This document shows positions 42,691 to 53,890 of a stretch of 64,000 bases of DNA, piece by piece. How positions within the stretch are numbered: the stretch's first letter is position 1; each line of letters opens with the position of its first letter. The DNA is from Lolium rigidum (taxonomy: Eukaryota > Streptophyta > Magnoliopsida > Poales > Poaceae), in contig NC_061512.1 of assembly GCF_022539505.1 (NCBI RefSeq), forward strand, positions 250,992,510-251,056,509, written 5' to 3'. The position numbers and the translations under genes are program-made. The notes beneath the pieces were generated by a model. That model did no database searches. It had not been told where the DNA came from and worked only from the letters and a program-made list of their open reading frames with translations.

Positions 42691-43723
42691 TTTCCAGGTT
42701 TCCTCGGTAAGCCATCCACAATCCACCCCATAGTTGAGTTGTGAGTGTTTTCCTATCCAGAAAAAGCCAAAAAAAAATTTAGGGTTAGGGTTTGCCATAG
42801 CCATAGCTTGCACTAATTTCGAGTTTTAGTTGCTTTTCGTAGTTGTTTTTGCGTAGCTTTATCTTTCTTCTAGTAGAATTGTTAGGGTTTGAGTTTTCTC
42901 TATCATCTAGTTTATCATATTGTGTCAGTTTTGTTCCTCCGAGTCCACATAGCGTACAGTGTGCTTGTTCCTAACCATAGACACAGCCTTTCGATATACG
43001 TGACTAGGAACTTCCCCAGAAGAGACTAGTTTTACCGCTCGACAGGCTGCTCATTAGGGTTTGGTGCTTTGCATATCTTGTTTGGCCGTGTTATCAAGGA
43101 GTTGAGTCATAAAATCAAAAAAAAAAGAGAAAATTGAAAAGAAGCAAAAAGAGCTACATAGCTGCGTGTGTTACAAAAAGAAAATACAAAAAGAAAAGTG
43201 TGTGCTAGTTGAAATCAAGTGAAAGGCCTAAGTTTTCTTTACTGCATCCGTAGTTGAGCAATCTTGTGCCTGTCTCGTTGAGCTTTGCTAGCGTCTCTCT
43301 TGTGCATTGCAACCTTTCCTCCATATAGTTGCATTGCCCCATTATATCGCCTTGTGTGAGTATCTTTGGTTGTCTACGGTCAGCGCTAGAGCTTGTTATT
43401 GGTGCAAATAGGTAGCCTACCTACAGCCCCACATATACCCTGCTTCGTCGTGTGATTGTTCTTATACCCTTGGTATTCGCTTCACTACATCCGTGCACTA
43501 GTTGTTCCTACAAGTGGTAAGCAACACTAATTTACTTTGGAACGGTAAGATTTCCTTTTCTTATCAGTTTTGAGTGAGTTGTGAGAGTACCACCATATAT
43601 TTTTGATTTAGTGCACTAACCTACTAATCATGTCTCGCTAGTGATAATAAGATTGTTAACCAGGAGAACAAGAATTCGGCAGATATCATCACTTGGAGGG
43701 AGTATGAAGCTCTTCGTAATGAG
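42691..43723 (+). other. Untranslated leader of element D
   Basis: About 1 kb without a convincing ORF separates the primer site from gag. It is T-rich with A-rich runs (e.g. around 43110-43140). Confidence 0.6.
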
Positions 43724-46700
43724 ATGCGACGTGAATTCCGCACTAACGATGATGAGCTTAAGAGTACAGTTGATGAGATCAAACAAACGCTGGATGCTAC
43801 TAATGTCACCGTCACTGGATTGTCTGATCAAATGACGGATATACATCGCAATATTGCGGATATGCGTCTCGCTATTGAGAACTTGACTGTACTACAACAA
43901 CAACAACAAGAAGATGATGACGATCCTGAGCTTGAAGATGACGCACACAATGCTCGTGGTGCGCCTCGTGGTCATCGTCCTCGTGGCTGGGTTCCACTTG
44001 GCCGCAATGGTCGTGGACAAGATGAAGAAGATGGATTGGGTAAGCCTAAGTTTTCCATACCCAAGTTTGAAGGAGGAGCTGATGTTGAAGAATACCTCAC
44101 TTGGGAGCTCAAGATTGAGAAATTATGGAGCCTACATCCACACTACTCTGAAGACAGGAAGATCAAGCTTGCGTCTTCTGAATTTGATGGTTATGCACTG
44201 CGTTGGTGGGATTCTTTGGTCCGTAACCTCGATGAAGATGGTGCACAACCTATCCGTACATGGCGTGCTATGAAAGAGGCAATGACTTCTCGTTTTGTGC
44301 CTACAAATTACATGCGGAACATATTTGATAAGCTAACACTATTGAGGCAAGGTGTGAAGACTGTTGATGAGTACTACATGGAGATGGAGATGCTTATGCA
44401 GCGTGGTCGTGTCCGTGAGTCTCTAGAGATGACAATGCAGCGTTTTCTGAATGGACTGAAGTATGATGTTAAAGGCATTGTTCGTCATTACACCTACACC
44501 AATATGAATCAATTGTTACATCATGCAAGAGAAGCTGAATCACGGTTGGCTGAAGAAGCAAAGGTTAAGGGACGTGCTACGGGAGCTGGGCGTTTTACAC
44601 CCCGCGCGCCCTCTACGGCGCCGGCGCCTTCGACGCGCTCCGCTCCTTACTCTACTCCGCCTAGCAAACCGGTCTCCAATGTATCTAATGCAAAGAAGTC
44701 CGAATCTGCTGCAAGTACGAGTGGTTCTGGTGCGTCTACAACGCGCAACCGTGATATGCTTTGCCATACATGTGGTGGCAAGGGTCACTTCAAGAGAGAT
44801 TGTCCTAACCGCAAAGTCATGTTTATCAATGAGGACAATGAGTATGAGACTGGAGATGATGCTGATCCAAATGCTCCAGACAATGATGACTATGACAACG
44901 ATGGTGAAGATGCATATCCTTCGATGCTCGCACCATTGTTGTGTCGCGAGCGTGCTCTTAATGTGTTGCCTAGTGCATCTACTCAGCGCTGCAATTTGTT
45001 CCAAACCAAAGCTTTAGTTGGTCCTGATAAGGCTTGCAAGGTCATTATTGATGGCGGGAGTTGCCGCAATTTAGCAAGCAAGGAGTTATGTACCAAGCTG
45101 AAGTTGAAGTATCTACCGCACCCGCATCCATATTATATTCAGTGGTTGAGCGACAATGGTGAGATGAAGGTAAACCACATGGTGCGTGTTGAGTTTGCAA
45201 TTGGACACGTATAAGGATTGCATTGACTTTGATGTGGTTCCTATGACGGTTTGTCACCTCTTATTGGGTCGGCCTTGGCTCTATGACCGTTCTGTGCAAC
45301 ACAATGGCCGTGCCAATACATATCACTTGGAGTACAAGGGCAAGAAAATTAACTTACAGCCTATGTCACCACAACAAATTGTCAATGAGTCTCGTCAGAA
45401 GATCGAAGTGAATTTGGAGGATGCACCTCTAGATAGGCGAGAGAATTGTAATGTCGTGAGTGATAAAACGAAAAGTGAGAGAGTGAATTCCTTAGTTTCA
45501 TTAGCCACCAAAGAAGACATGAGAGAATTTAGTGAGGATCCTACGGCCATGCCTCTTGTGCTTTTGTACAGGGGTACGGTTTTGGTTTCTAACGACATGA
45601 CCCCTCTTCCTCTTGGTGTTTCTAATGTTTTGCAGGAATTCGGCGACGTGTTTCCGGAGGAGGTACCCGCAAGACTACCGCCATTGCGAGGTATTGAGCA
45701 TCAAATTGATTTGATTCCCGGAGCATCGCTGCCCAATAGGGCACCATATCGCACTAATCCCGAAGAGACGAAGGAGATACAGAAGCAAGTACAAGCGCTA
45801 CTCGACAAAGGTTATATTCGCATAAGCCTTAGTCCTTGTGCTTGTTCTCGTTATTTTAGTTCCTAAGAAAGATGGTACTTGGCGTATGTGCGTAGATTGT
45901 AGAGCTATAAACAACATTACTATTCGATATCGTCATCCTATTCCCCGTTTAGAGGATATGTTAGATGAATTGAGTGGTGCTGCTGTGTTCTCTAAAATTG
46001 ATTTGCGTAGTGGCTATCATCAAATTAGGATGAAAGAAGGGGATGAGTGGAAAACTGCCTTTAAAACAAAATTTGGTTTATATGAGTGGTTAGTCATGCC
46101 TTTTGGTTTAACTAATGCACCTAGCACTTTCATGAGACTGATGAACCATGTTTTGCGTGAATTTATTGGCAAATTTGTGGTTGTGTATTTTGATGACATA
46201 TTAATCTACAGCCGCAATGAATCTGATCATACTATACATATTCGACATATTTTGCAAGTGTTGCGTGATAATCAACTCTATGGTAATCTTGAGAAGTGCA
46301 CATTTTGCAAAGATAAGGTCATATTTCTGGGTTATGTTGTCTCTAAGCATGGAGTAGAAGTAGATGTGTCTAAAATTGAAGCTATTCAAAATTGGCCTAC
46401 TCCCATGAATGTGAGTCAAGTAAGAAGTTTCCATGGTCTAGCTGGGTTTTATCGCAGATTTGTGCCCAACTTTAGTACTATTGCTGCACCTTTGAATGAT
46501 TTGACTAAAAAGGGTGTTGTCTTTGAGTGGGGCGCAGCCCAAGATCATGCATTTGATGAACTGAAACGATTGTTAACTTCTGCACCGTTGCTTGCACTTC
46601 CTGATTTCAATAAGCAATTTGAGATTGAATGTGATGCTAGTGGTATTGGAATTGGTGGTGTGTTGATGCAAGAGGGTCGCCCAATTGCATATTTTTCCGA

Positions 46701-48321
46701 GAAACTATCCGGTGCTAAGTTGAACTATCCAATATATGATAAAGAGTTGTATGCTTTAATTAGAGTTCTTGAGGTTTGGCAACATTACTTGTGGCCAAAA
46801 GAATTTATCATACATTCCGATCATGAAGCTTTGAAATATCTGAAAGCTCAATCTACTTTGCATAAGCGTCTAGCTAAGTGGGTTGAGTTCATTGAGTCTT
46901 TTCCATACATTATTAAGCATAAGAAGGGAAAAGATAATATTGTTGCTGATGCTCTATCTAGGAAGAATATGCTATTAACTCAACTTGATGTTAAAATTCC
47001 TGGTTTAGAGATACTATGTGATTTGTATGCCATTGATCATGATTTTGCTGAACCATATCGCTTATGTGCTCTTGGTAAAGAATGGGAAAAATATCACATA
47101 CATGATGGTTTCTTGTTTAGGGCTAACAAACTATGTGTTCCGGAATCGTCCGTGCGTTTGCTCTTATTGCAGGAATCACATGCTGGAGGTTTGATGGGTC
47201 ACTTTGGGCGTGAGAAGACGCTACTCATGCTAGCTGACCACTTTTATTGGCCAAAGATGAGGCGGGACGTGGATCGCTATGTGAGGAGATGCATTACTTG
47301 CAACAAGTCCAAATCCAAGCTGAAGCCTCACGGTTTGTATACTCCTTTACCGGCACCTGCTACACCATGGGAGGATATTAGTATGGATTTTGTGTTGGGT
47401 TTGCCGCGTACTAAGAGAGGCCATGATTCTATATTTGTGGTAGTGGATAGATTTTCTAAGATGTCACACTTTATTGCCTGCCACAAGAGCGACGATGCGT
47501 CGCATATTGCTAACCTGTTTTTCAGGGAGATTGTACGTCTACATGGAGTCCCGAAGACTATTGTTTCTGATCGTGACGTGAAGTTTATGAGCTACTTCTG
47601 GAAGACGCTTTGGAGAAAGCTGGGGACGAAGCTACTGTTCAGCACTACTTGTCATCCCCAAACTGATGGTCAAACTGAAGTGGTGAATAGAACATTGTCA
47701 CAACTGTTGAGATCCATGATCAAGAAGAACCTGAAGGAGTGGGAAGAGTGTTTGCCGCATGTGGAGTTTGCTTATAACAGGGCGGTACATTCTACCACAG
47801 AGCTGTGTCCTTTTGAGGTGGTGTATGGTTTCAAACCCATTACTCCACTTGACTTGTTGCCTTTGCCCATACATGAGAGAGTCAATATGGAGGCATCAAA
47901 GAGGGCAGATTATGTGAAGAAGATTCATGAGAAGACTAAAGAGTTGATTGAGAAGAAAGGCAAGAGCAATGCTGCAAGGATGAATAAGAAGCGCAAAGAG
48001 ATGTTGTTCAAGCCTGGTGATTTGGTCTGGGTACATTTTCGCAAGGATAGGTTCCCGAAGCTGAGGAAGTCTAAATTGAAGCCTCGTGGTGCTGGCCCTT
48101 ACAAAGTGCTTGCCAAGATCAATGATAATGCATACTCGATAGATCTTCCAGAGGATGAGTTTGGTGTCAGTAATTCTTTCAATGTTGCTGATTTGACACC
48201 ATATGACGGAGAAGACCTTGGAGCGTCGGGGTCGACGCCTTTTGAAGGGGGGGAGATGATGAGGACATCCCTACCTCACTACTACCTCCGTCATTACCAA
48301 CTGAAGATGAACCTGCTGTGA
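43724..48321 (+). pseudogene. gag-pol: gag-pol of element D, broken by two frameshifts
   Basis: The first frame (43724-45214, 496 codons) has the gag core (KFSIPKFEGGADVEEYLTWE, then RWWDSLVRN, YYMEMEMLMQRGR), a zinc knuckle CHTCGGKGHFKRDC at about residue 347, and the start of the protease (VIIDGGSCRNLAS). A shift at about 45200 moves to 45186-45866 (GRPWLYDRSVQHNGRANTY and the RT start). A second at about 45850 moves to 45838-48321 (827 codons) with RT motifs ([26 protein letters not shown]), RNase H ([16 protein letters not shown]), HHCC zinc finger and integrase ([33 protein letters not shown]). The C-terminus crosses into the 3' LTR; a further frame change separates it from the LTR-borne TRARAK segment. 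No chromodomain was found. All enzyme motifs are present but not in one frame. Confidence 0.9.
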
Positions 48322-49360
48322 AGCTCAAGTCCAATGAAGTCAGGATTGGACCAATGACACGAGCTCGTGCGAAGCTACTTAAACAACAGGTGAACTTGTT
48401 CCTAAACGATACTTTGATTGATGAGAACTTTATACTGCCTAAGTCCTATTACTTATGTATCATCAGGTATCAAGAGGAGACGAGCATCGCACGAGGAGAG
48501 GAGCAGCTGGACATGAAGACGGACGTCAAGATGGCCGTGAAGCTGGACATGGAGCTGGACATGAAGATATCTCATGGACGCGCGAGGGAGGAGCGGGAGG
48601 CATGCGCGAGAGGAGAAGAAGAAGTCCGGGCCGGTCCGGAACCCGGTCGGACCGGCCCCCGGACCGGCCAGCCCGGTCCCCGGCCCGGTCGACCGGCCGC
48701 TAACCGGACGACAACCGGACGAAGCCCCTCGTACCGGACGAAAACCGGAAACTTCGCGGTTCCCGGTCATCAGCCCGGTTGACCGGACCACAGACCGGAC
48801 CATCCGGTCCACAGCCCGGTTGACCGGCCGCCAACCGGACCGGCCGGTCCACAGCCCGGTCGACCGGATCCCAGACCGGACGCGTCCGAGTCTGTCTCGA
48901 CCAGATCTATTCTGGGTCGGTTATTTTTGTATCTTTTCGACCAGAACTCGTCCCGGACGCCTATATAAGTGCCCGGGACGCCCCCTAGCTGCTTTAGACC
49001 ACGTTTAAGATAAACCCTAGTTCTTAGTTGTTTGCTCTGCAAAACTATTGAATTCCCTACACCATATTGCTTGGATATTGTGTAGATCCTGTTTAAGTCT
49101 TGTGTGATCTGTCTGTTCCATTGGGAATTAGACGGTTGCAACTTACCGCTTCGTGGTCGGCGGCTACGTGCGCAAGTGTGTGGAGTTGCGAATATCTTGC
49201 GGGGTTGAGAGCTGTTGCATCCGGCGACAGGGACCAATCGAGAGACCTCGTTGCGTCATACAAGTTATCATCCACTTCATCGTCGTGTATCTCCGCTGCC
49301 ATCACCCGTGATCATCATCACCACCATTGCTTACTGAGAAGATCGGGCCACCCCTTATCA
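48257..49360 (+). repeat. 3' LTR of element D
   Basis: This LTR is 1104 bp, the partner of 41574-42677, preceded by a GGGGGGGAGA purine tract (48247-48256). It overlaps the end of pol. It keeps more CCGG sites than the 5' copy, which has lost several by CG-to-CA change. Confidence 0.92.
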
Positions 49361-49365
49361 GTTTC
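49361..49365. repeat. Target site duplication GTTTC of element D (right)
   Basis: This is the second copy of the 5-bp duplication; element C sequence resumes after it. Confidence 0.9.
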
Positions 49366-49719
49366 TAAGTTCAAGAAAATGCTTGTTTGGTGAAAGAACC
49401 TTGTGCTCATACGCCAAAGAACGCCCAAAGAAGGCAGGCAGAGCCAAGGCAAAAGAACCAAGTATGCATCGAATTGGATGCAGAGGCAATCTGGAAATCT
49501 TTGCAGTACAGGATAAAAGCAGAACTAAAACGCAAAAATGCTAAGGCAAACTAAAGATAATTAGTTACCGGTATAACATACCGGCACAAAATGTTGTACG
49601 ACAAACACAAGCGAACTTAAAGTTTTACATCATAAGCCCCGGCATACCGGGGCAGAATTTAACAAAGCATTGTCTTAAGCCACGCAGGGCCATAGCAGGT
49701 TATGTCTCAGAGTAGATAA
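49366..49719. other. 3' region shared by the convergent genes of element C
   Basis: No ORF is present. It lies downstream of the antisense stop codon (49720) and, before D was inserted, was next to the end of pol. Several CCGG words are present (e.g. 49568, 49580, 49637). Confidence 0.5.
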
Positions 49720-52700
49720 TCAAGCAGCAGGAGCTTCCGGAGGAGCGTCGCCAGCACCAGCGTCATCTAGATGCTCCTCCTCGGCTTCATCTTCCTCCTC
49801 GTCAAGATAATCTTGGACGCCGTGAGGGGGAGGAATGAAGGTGCGCATCTCGGCGTACTCCGCGATGCGATACGCGCGATCCTGCCGCTTAGCGGCAAGG
49901 ATCGGGTCCAGATCGGTTTCCGCGCCTTCGCGCACTCCGGTGAGGGCATCCAGATCGAGCTCCGGGTACCAGGAACAGGCGACGCGGAGGACAGAGTCTG
50001 CTCCAGCGCGTGCAGCGGAGCACTGCCACTCCCGGATCCTTCTGCAGGCACCCTTTAGCCGGTCGCTGATCAGGGAGAAGGTATCCGGCACCACTTCACC
50101 AGGCCAAAGAGTCTTGAATAGTTGGGAGGCTACTTCAGGGATGTCGGAAAGATTCCGATCCACTGAGCGCATATGGGAGATCCGCGCGCTTAGGGCAACC
50201 AAGTGATCGTAGGGATCCCAAGGTGCAGCCAAGTTGGCGCCGGCCTGCTTTGCCCGATGCTCCGCAACCTTCTTCATCGCATGGGCCTGGGAGTCCGGAA
50301 AGAGCCCTGCGAGACGCACAAAAGCTAAGTATATGATACCGGAACAGGCAAGCTACTAAGCAGAAACCGGAAAAGAGAGAAAAAGAAACTTACGGAGGGC
50401 AAGCGCGTCAGTCCGCGTGACCAGAAGGTCGTACTCCTTCTGTTCCGCTTTCAGCCGCGCAACCTCGTTCTCGGCTGCTTCCTAGGCCTTCCTGGCCTCC
50501 TCCGCGGCAGCTTTGTGCGCTTTGGCGGCTTTGCCCTCGGCTGCTTTTATCGCCTTGGCGCCCTCCTCCAGCTCTGCCTGCAACACCGCATTGGTATTGC
50601 CGGCATCCTCCAGCACCTCGTTTAGCCTGGCCTCCGCGGCAGCTTCGGCGGCCTTCAGCTCCTTAGCGTACCGGGCTCCGGCCTGCATAGCCTGGTCCTT
50701 GAGCTTTCTGGAGATATCCTGTTGGGCGCTCAAGGCCTCCTGGTGATCCCGGATGAGCTGCTCCTTTTCAGCTAAGAGCCGGAACAGAAGATATTAGCAA
50801 AACACAAAGGCAAGTGAGAAGCGAGTCAACCGGATAGAAGTTGTACCTTGGAGCTTGGCAACCTGCTCCATGAGGGCCTCAATGGAGGCTTCCGGAACAG
50901 CTGTTGTGCACAAAACTTGTAAGTCACAAAGAAAAGAAAAACATTCCGGTGAAAAGATGTCGGAGGTGCGAGAAATTACCTAGGCACTTGCTGTGCGCCT
51001 CAGCAAGGCTCCGGTGCTCCCATAGAAGCTCCTCAAAGAGGGCTTTCCGGGCGTCGGCCGTGCTCTGTTTAAGGAAGCGACGTTAATGAAGAACAAAGGA
51101 TATTAACCCGAAACCCGGGGGCTGGTGATGCCGGTTTCGTGCATTTCTAGTAGGTTTTGCGCTAAGAACGGGCTCTCAACCCAAAACTCGGGGACTGGGA
51201 GTTTGCGGCATCTTTAAAGAAAGAGTTTTACGCTAAGAGATAGATGCCGGTTTGGGAAGTTCTTTAAAAAGGAAATTTCGCGCTCAGAGTTGCACTCTAA
51301 ACCCAAAACTCGGGGACTGGGAGGATAGAGAAGATCCGGAAAAGAGGAAAACCGGCATCAAGAAAATTTACAAGAGAGGTTGATAAAACTTACCACTACG
51401 TTGGCGGTGGCGTCGTACCACGCGCTGTCGAACTCCTTCACGGCGCGCTTGAGGCGCGTGGAGTGTTCTTCGGTTGAGCGAGGGCCGGCAGGATCTGGCG
51501 CCGGGAGGCGGTCCTTCCCTATGCCGCGGGTAGCTGCGGAGATGTCAGCAGCGTTCCAGCGCTGGGCGTAAGGAAGGAGAGGACCCAAGTCCTGGCCTCC
51601 GCGTTTAAGCTCAACGATCCGGCCCAAGAGGCCGGAAGGTTTGTCTTGGACCGTCATGGCGGCAGGACCGGTGTGCAGCACCAATGGCTGCGCCCCGCCT
51701 GAGGAGCTGCCGTCCGCACCCTTTCCGCGTGACGCCCCCGGCTTGAGGGACGCCGGCGGCGGCTTAGGCGCTGCCGCGGGAGCTTCCTGGGTCGGTGAAG
51801 GCGTTGGCGTGGGCCCGGTTGCTTGAGGACCAGAGGTTTCCGGTGGCGGTGGTGGTGCAGAGGTTTCCGGAGCGGAAGCTTCCGGCGCTGGCTTGGAGGA
51901 AGTTCTCTTCCTTTTCTTCTTCTCGAGGGCGGGAGGAACAGAGGGTTCCGCCTGCCCGACAGGGTCTTTTCCGGCGCCCATGTTGCTGGCGCCGGTATCT
52001 TGAGTCTCTGGAGGGGAGGCAAGGTCCTCCTCCGCGCGGGGATCTGGCGGTGTAGGGGCCGCGCGCCCCGAACTTGTTGTGCCCCCCAGAGGGGAGGCAG
52101 AGATGTTGCCGGCACCAGATGGTACCGGACTGGAGTGAGGAGGAGGAGTCGAGGCCCTGGCCGAGCCAGCAGAGCCCTCAGGCCTGGGGCCAAGCTTGAG
52201 CGCGGGGCTGAAAGAAAGAAAAGAAAGAAAGACTGAGAAAAAGCAACCGAAAAGGAACTTGGTGAAAATAGAACAAGCACAAGAAGAAGCCTTACCCGGT
52301 GGCCGTCGGCATCTGCTTGCGGCGCCTCATGGCAACGACCTTGCCCGCGACGGGCTCGGTCCTGAAGCGTTTGGCGGGAGGAGCTTGGCTTGAGGCGGCA
52401 TCAGAGGCCGGCATCTTGTTCTTCTGGCCTTGGGCCATGAGTTTGTCAACAAACTCTTTGCCGGCCTCGGCCTGCAGCGGCGTCGCATGCTCATGGATCT
52501 GTGGGTTAAGGTTCGCTGAGGGTGCATCTACAGAAGGACAATAGCAAAAAGTATGAGAGGAATGAAAGAAAAGCTACCTCAAGAATGGTCAACTCATCAG
52601 ACGAACCGGAAGGTTCCGGCGGGGCTTTGCCGAGGCGCGCGGCAGGAGTCCGGCCCATCTTTAAATCCTTCCAAAAGATGACGGGGTCGGGGTCAAACTT

Positions 52701-53890
52701 GTCGAGACCGCGCTTCCGGCAGCGGCCTCGCTTGTCGGATCCGATCCGGGGGAAACGGTCCTTGGCCTGAGAAAACAAAAGAGAAAAAAGAGGTCAGTCG
52801 CAATGCAAAAGTTACCGGCAAAACCGACCCGAGTTGTGTAATTTCTTACTTCTTGGGTCGGGGGGTTAGTAGAGCTAAGAGGCCGGAGGCCCCATTCCCA
52901 GTCTTCCGGCATGGAGGTCTGGCAGATTTGCCTGGCCTTGAGGACGACGTCCCTCTTGCTGAGAGGCAGGCCGGTGATCTTGGTAGGATCGCCGGGACCA
53001 TACATCTCGCTCATCTTGTGGGCGCGGCGCTTAAGAGGAAGCACCCGGCGCGAAATGAAAGTGTGGATGATATCATCGGAGCAGAGGTCGGTGTCCTTCA
53101 TGCGCTGTTTCATGAAGCGTATGATCCGGTTTGTCTCGTTGTGAGACTCCTTCGGATTATAGCTCCAGTTAGTTTTGGTGGGCGGCGCCGGATTAAAAGG
53201 AGGCAGATCTATGAGATCCGCGGCGCCGGTGTTCTTAACATAGAAAAAGGTCCCTTGCCATAACCGGCATGACTCGAGACCGGAAAATTTGAAGAAAGGG
53301 CTCGCTTGGCGAGAGCCAATGATGCAAGACCCGCATTGCACGGGAGGTTTGGGAGGAGGAATATCTACGCCCTGAACGGAATTAATCCGAAGGGCGAAGA
53401 ATCGAGCAAACGTCTCACGAGTGGGACGAATGCCGATGTATGCCTCCATGAAGGTGACATAGCAAGAAAGATAGAATATGGCATTGCCAGGAAGATGGTG
53501 AGGTTGGAGTTTATAGAAGTCAAGGAAATCCCGGAAAAAGGAAGAAACGGGAAGGCCGAAGCCGCGCTCAAAATGAGCAAGAAAGACAACACGTTCGCCG
53601 GGTTCGAGCACCGGCTCAATCTCGTCACCGGGAATCCGGCAGGAAACTCCTTCCGGAATCCTCCGGGACCGGTATAACCAGTCGATTTCATACTGGCTGA
53701 CGCTGGAGCCCATCCAGGCTCCGCGGGTGACCTCGGAAAGATTGGTGCCGGAAGCTTGGCTGGAACTTCCGGCATCTTGTTCTTGGGAGCTCTCGGTTTC
53801 CATCCGCGCAAGTTCTGCGCTGACCCCGTCGGATGCGGGATCTTCCGGGTTACCGGAGGAAGAGGAGGAAGCGTATTGTTCGAAAGACAT
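49720..53890 (-). pseudogene. Eight-exon antisense gene of element C (putative gypsy type transposon domain)
   Basis: On the minus strand, ORF blocks are linked by introns with GT...AG ends: exons 53890-52850, 52766-52578, 52527-52296, 52207-51394, 51064-50980, 50900-50847, 50771-50394 and 50306-49720. Together they make about 1125 codons. Exon 1 (347 codons, MSFEQYASSSSSGN) carries a globular region (YEIDWLYRSRRIPEGV, RVVFLAHFERGFGLPVSSFF, FYLSCYVTFMEAYIGIRP) of the Pfam 'putative gypsy type transposon' class (PF04195). Exon 4 is a Pro/Ser/Ala-rich linker with KKKRKR; exons 5-7 form an Ala/Glu/Lys coiled coil; exon 8 ends in an acidic DEEEDEAEEEH tail. Phases agree at every junction except exon 2/3, which is one base out, and exon 7 has a TAG at 50484. 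The copy is therefore damaged. The function of this family is unknown; a nuclear role is suggested by the basic patch. Confidence 0.75.
52661..53890 (-). CDS. Exon 1 ORF of the antisense gene
   Basis: The open frame starts at the ATG at 53890 and stays open 45 codons beyond the splice donor, to 52661; the donor CAAGAA|GTAAGA is at 52850/52849. The coding sense of the exon ends with SSTNPPTQE. The acceptor TTTTCTCAG|GCC is at 52767/52766. The unspliced extension (VRNYTTRVGFAGN...) shows no conservation-like features. This is the best preserved part of the antisense gene and the one bearing the family domain. Confidence 0.75.
   Translation of the reverse strand: MSFEQYASSSSSGNPEDPASDGVSAELARMETESSQEQDAGSSSQASGTNLSEVTRGAWMGSSVSQYEIDWLYRSRRIPEGVSCRIPGDEIEPVLEPGERVVFLAHFERGFGLPVSSFFRDFLDFYKLQPHHLPGNAIFYLSCYVTFMEAYIGIRPTRETFARFFALRINSVQGVDIPPPKPPVQCGSCIIGSRQASPFFKFSGLESCRLWQGTFFYVKNTGAADLIDLPPFNPAPPTKTNWSYNPKESHNETNRIIRFMKQRMKDTDLCSDDIIHTFISRRVLPLKRRAHKMSEMYGPGDPTKITGLPLSKRDVVLKARQICQTSMPEDWEWGLRPLSSTNPPTQEVRNYTTRVGFAGNFCIATDLFFLFCFLRPRTVSPGSDPTSEAAAGSAVSTSLTPTPSSFGRI

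Larger units (their letters stand above)
41574..49360 (+). mobile_element. Element D: complete chromovirus-type Gypsy retrotransposon
   Basis: This 7.8-kb element is inserted into the 3' part of element C. LTRs are 1104 bp each and differ at about 15 sites plus two 1-base indels by eye (1.4%); most differences are CG-to-CA or CG-to-TG transitions, as expected from cytosine methylation. The primer site TGGTATCAGA and the gag-pol order (gag, PR, RT, RH, IN) with a C-terminal extension into the 3' LTR fit the CRM-like chromoviruses of grasses; the exact lineage is inference. The gag-pol has two frameshifts. Confidence 0.9.

Noticed and set aside
45838..48321. Chromodomain at the end of the D integrase
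   Set aside because: I looked for the aromatic cage pattern after the integrase core and found none; the C-terminus is a basic segment running into the LTR.
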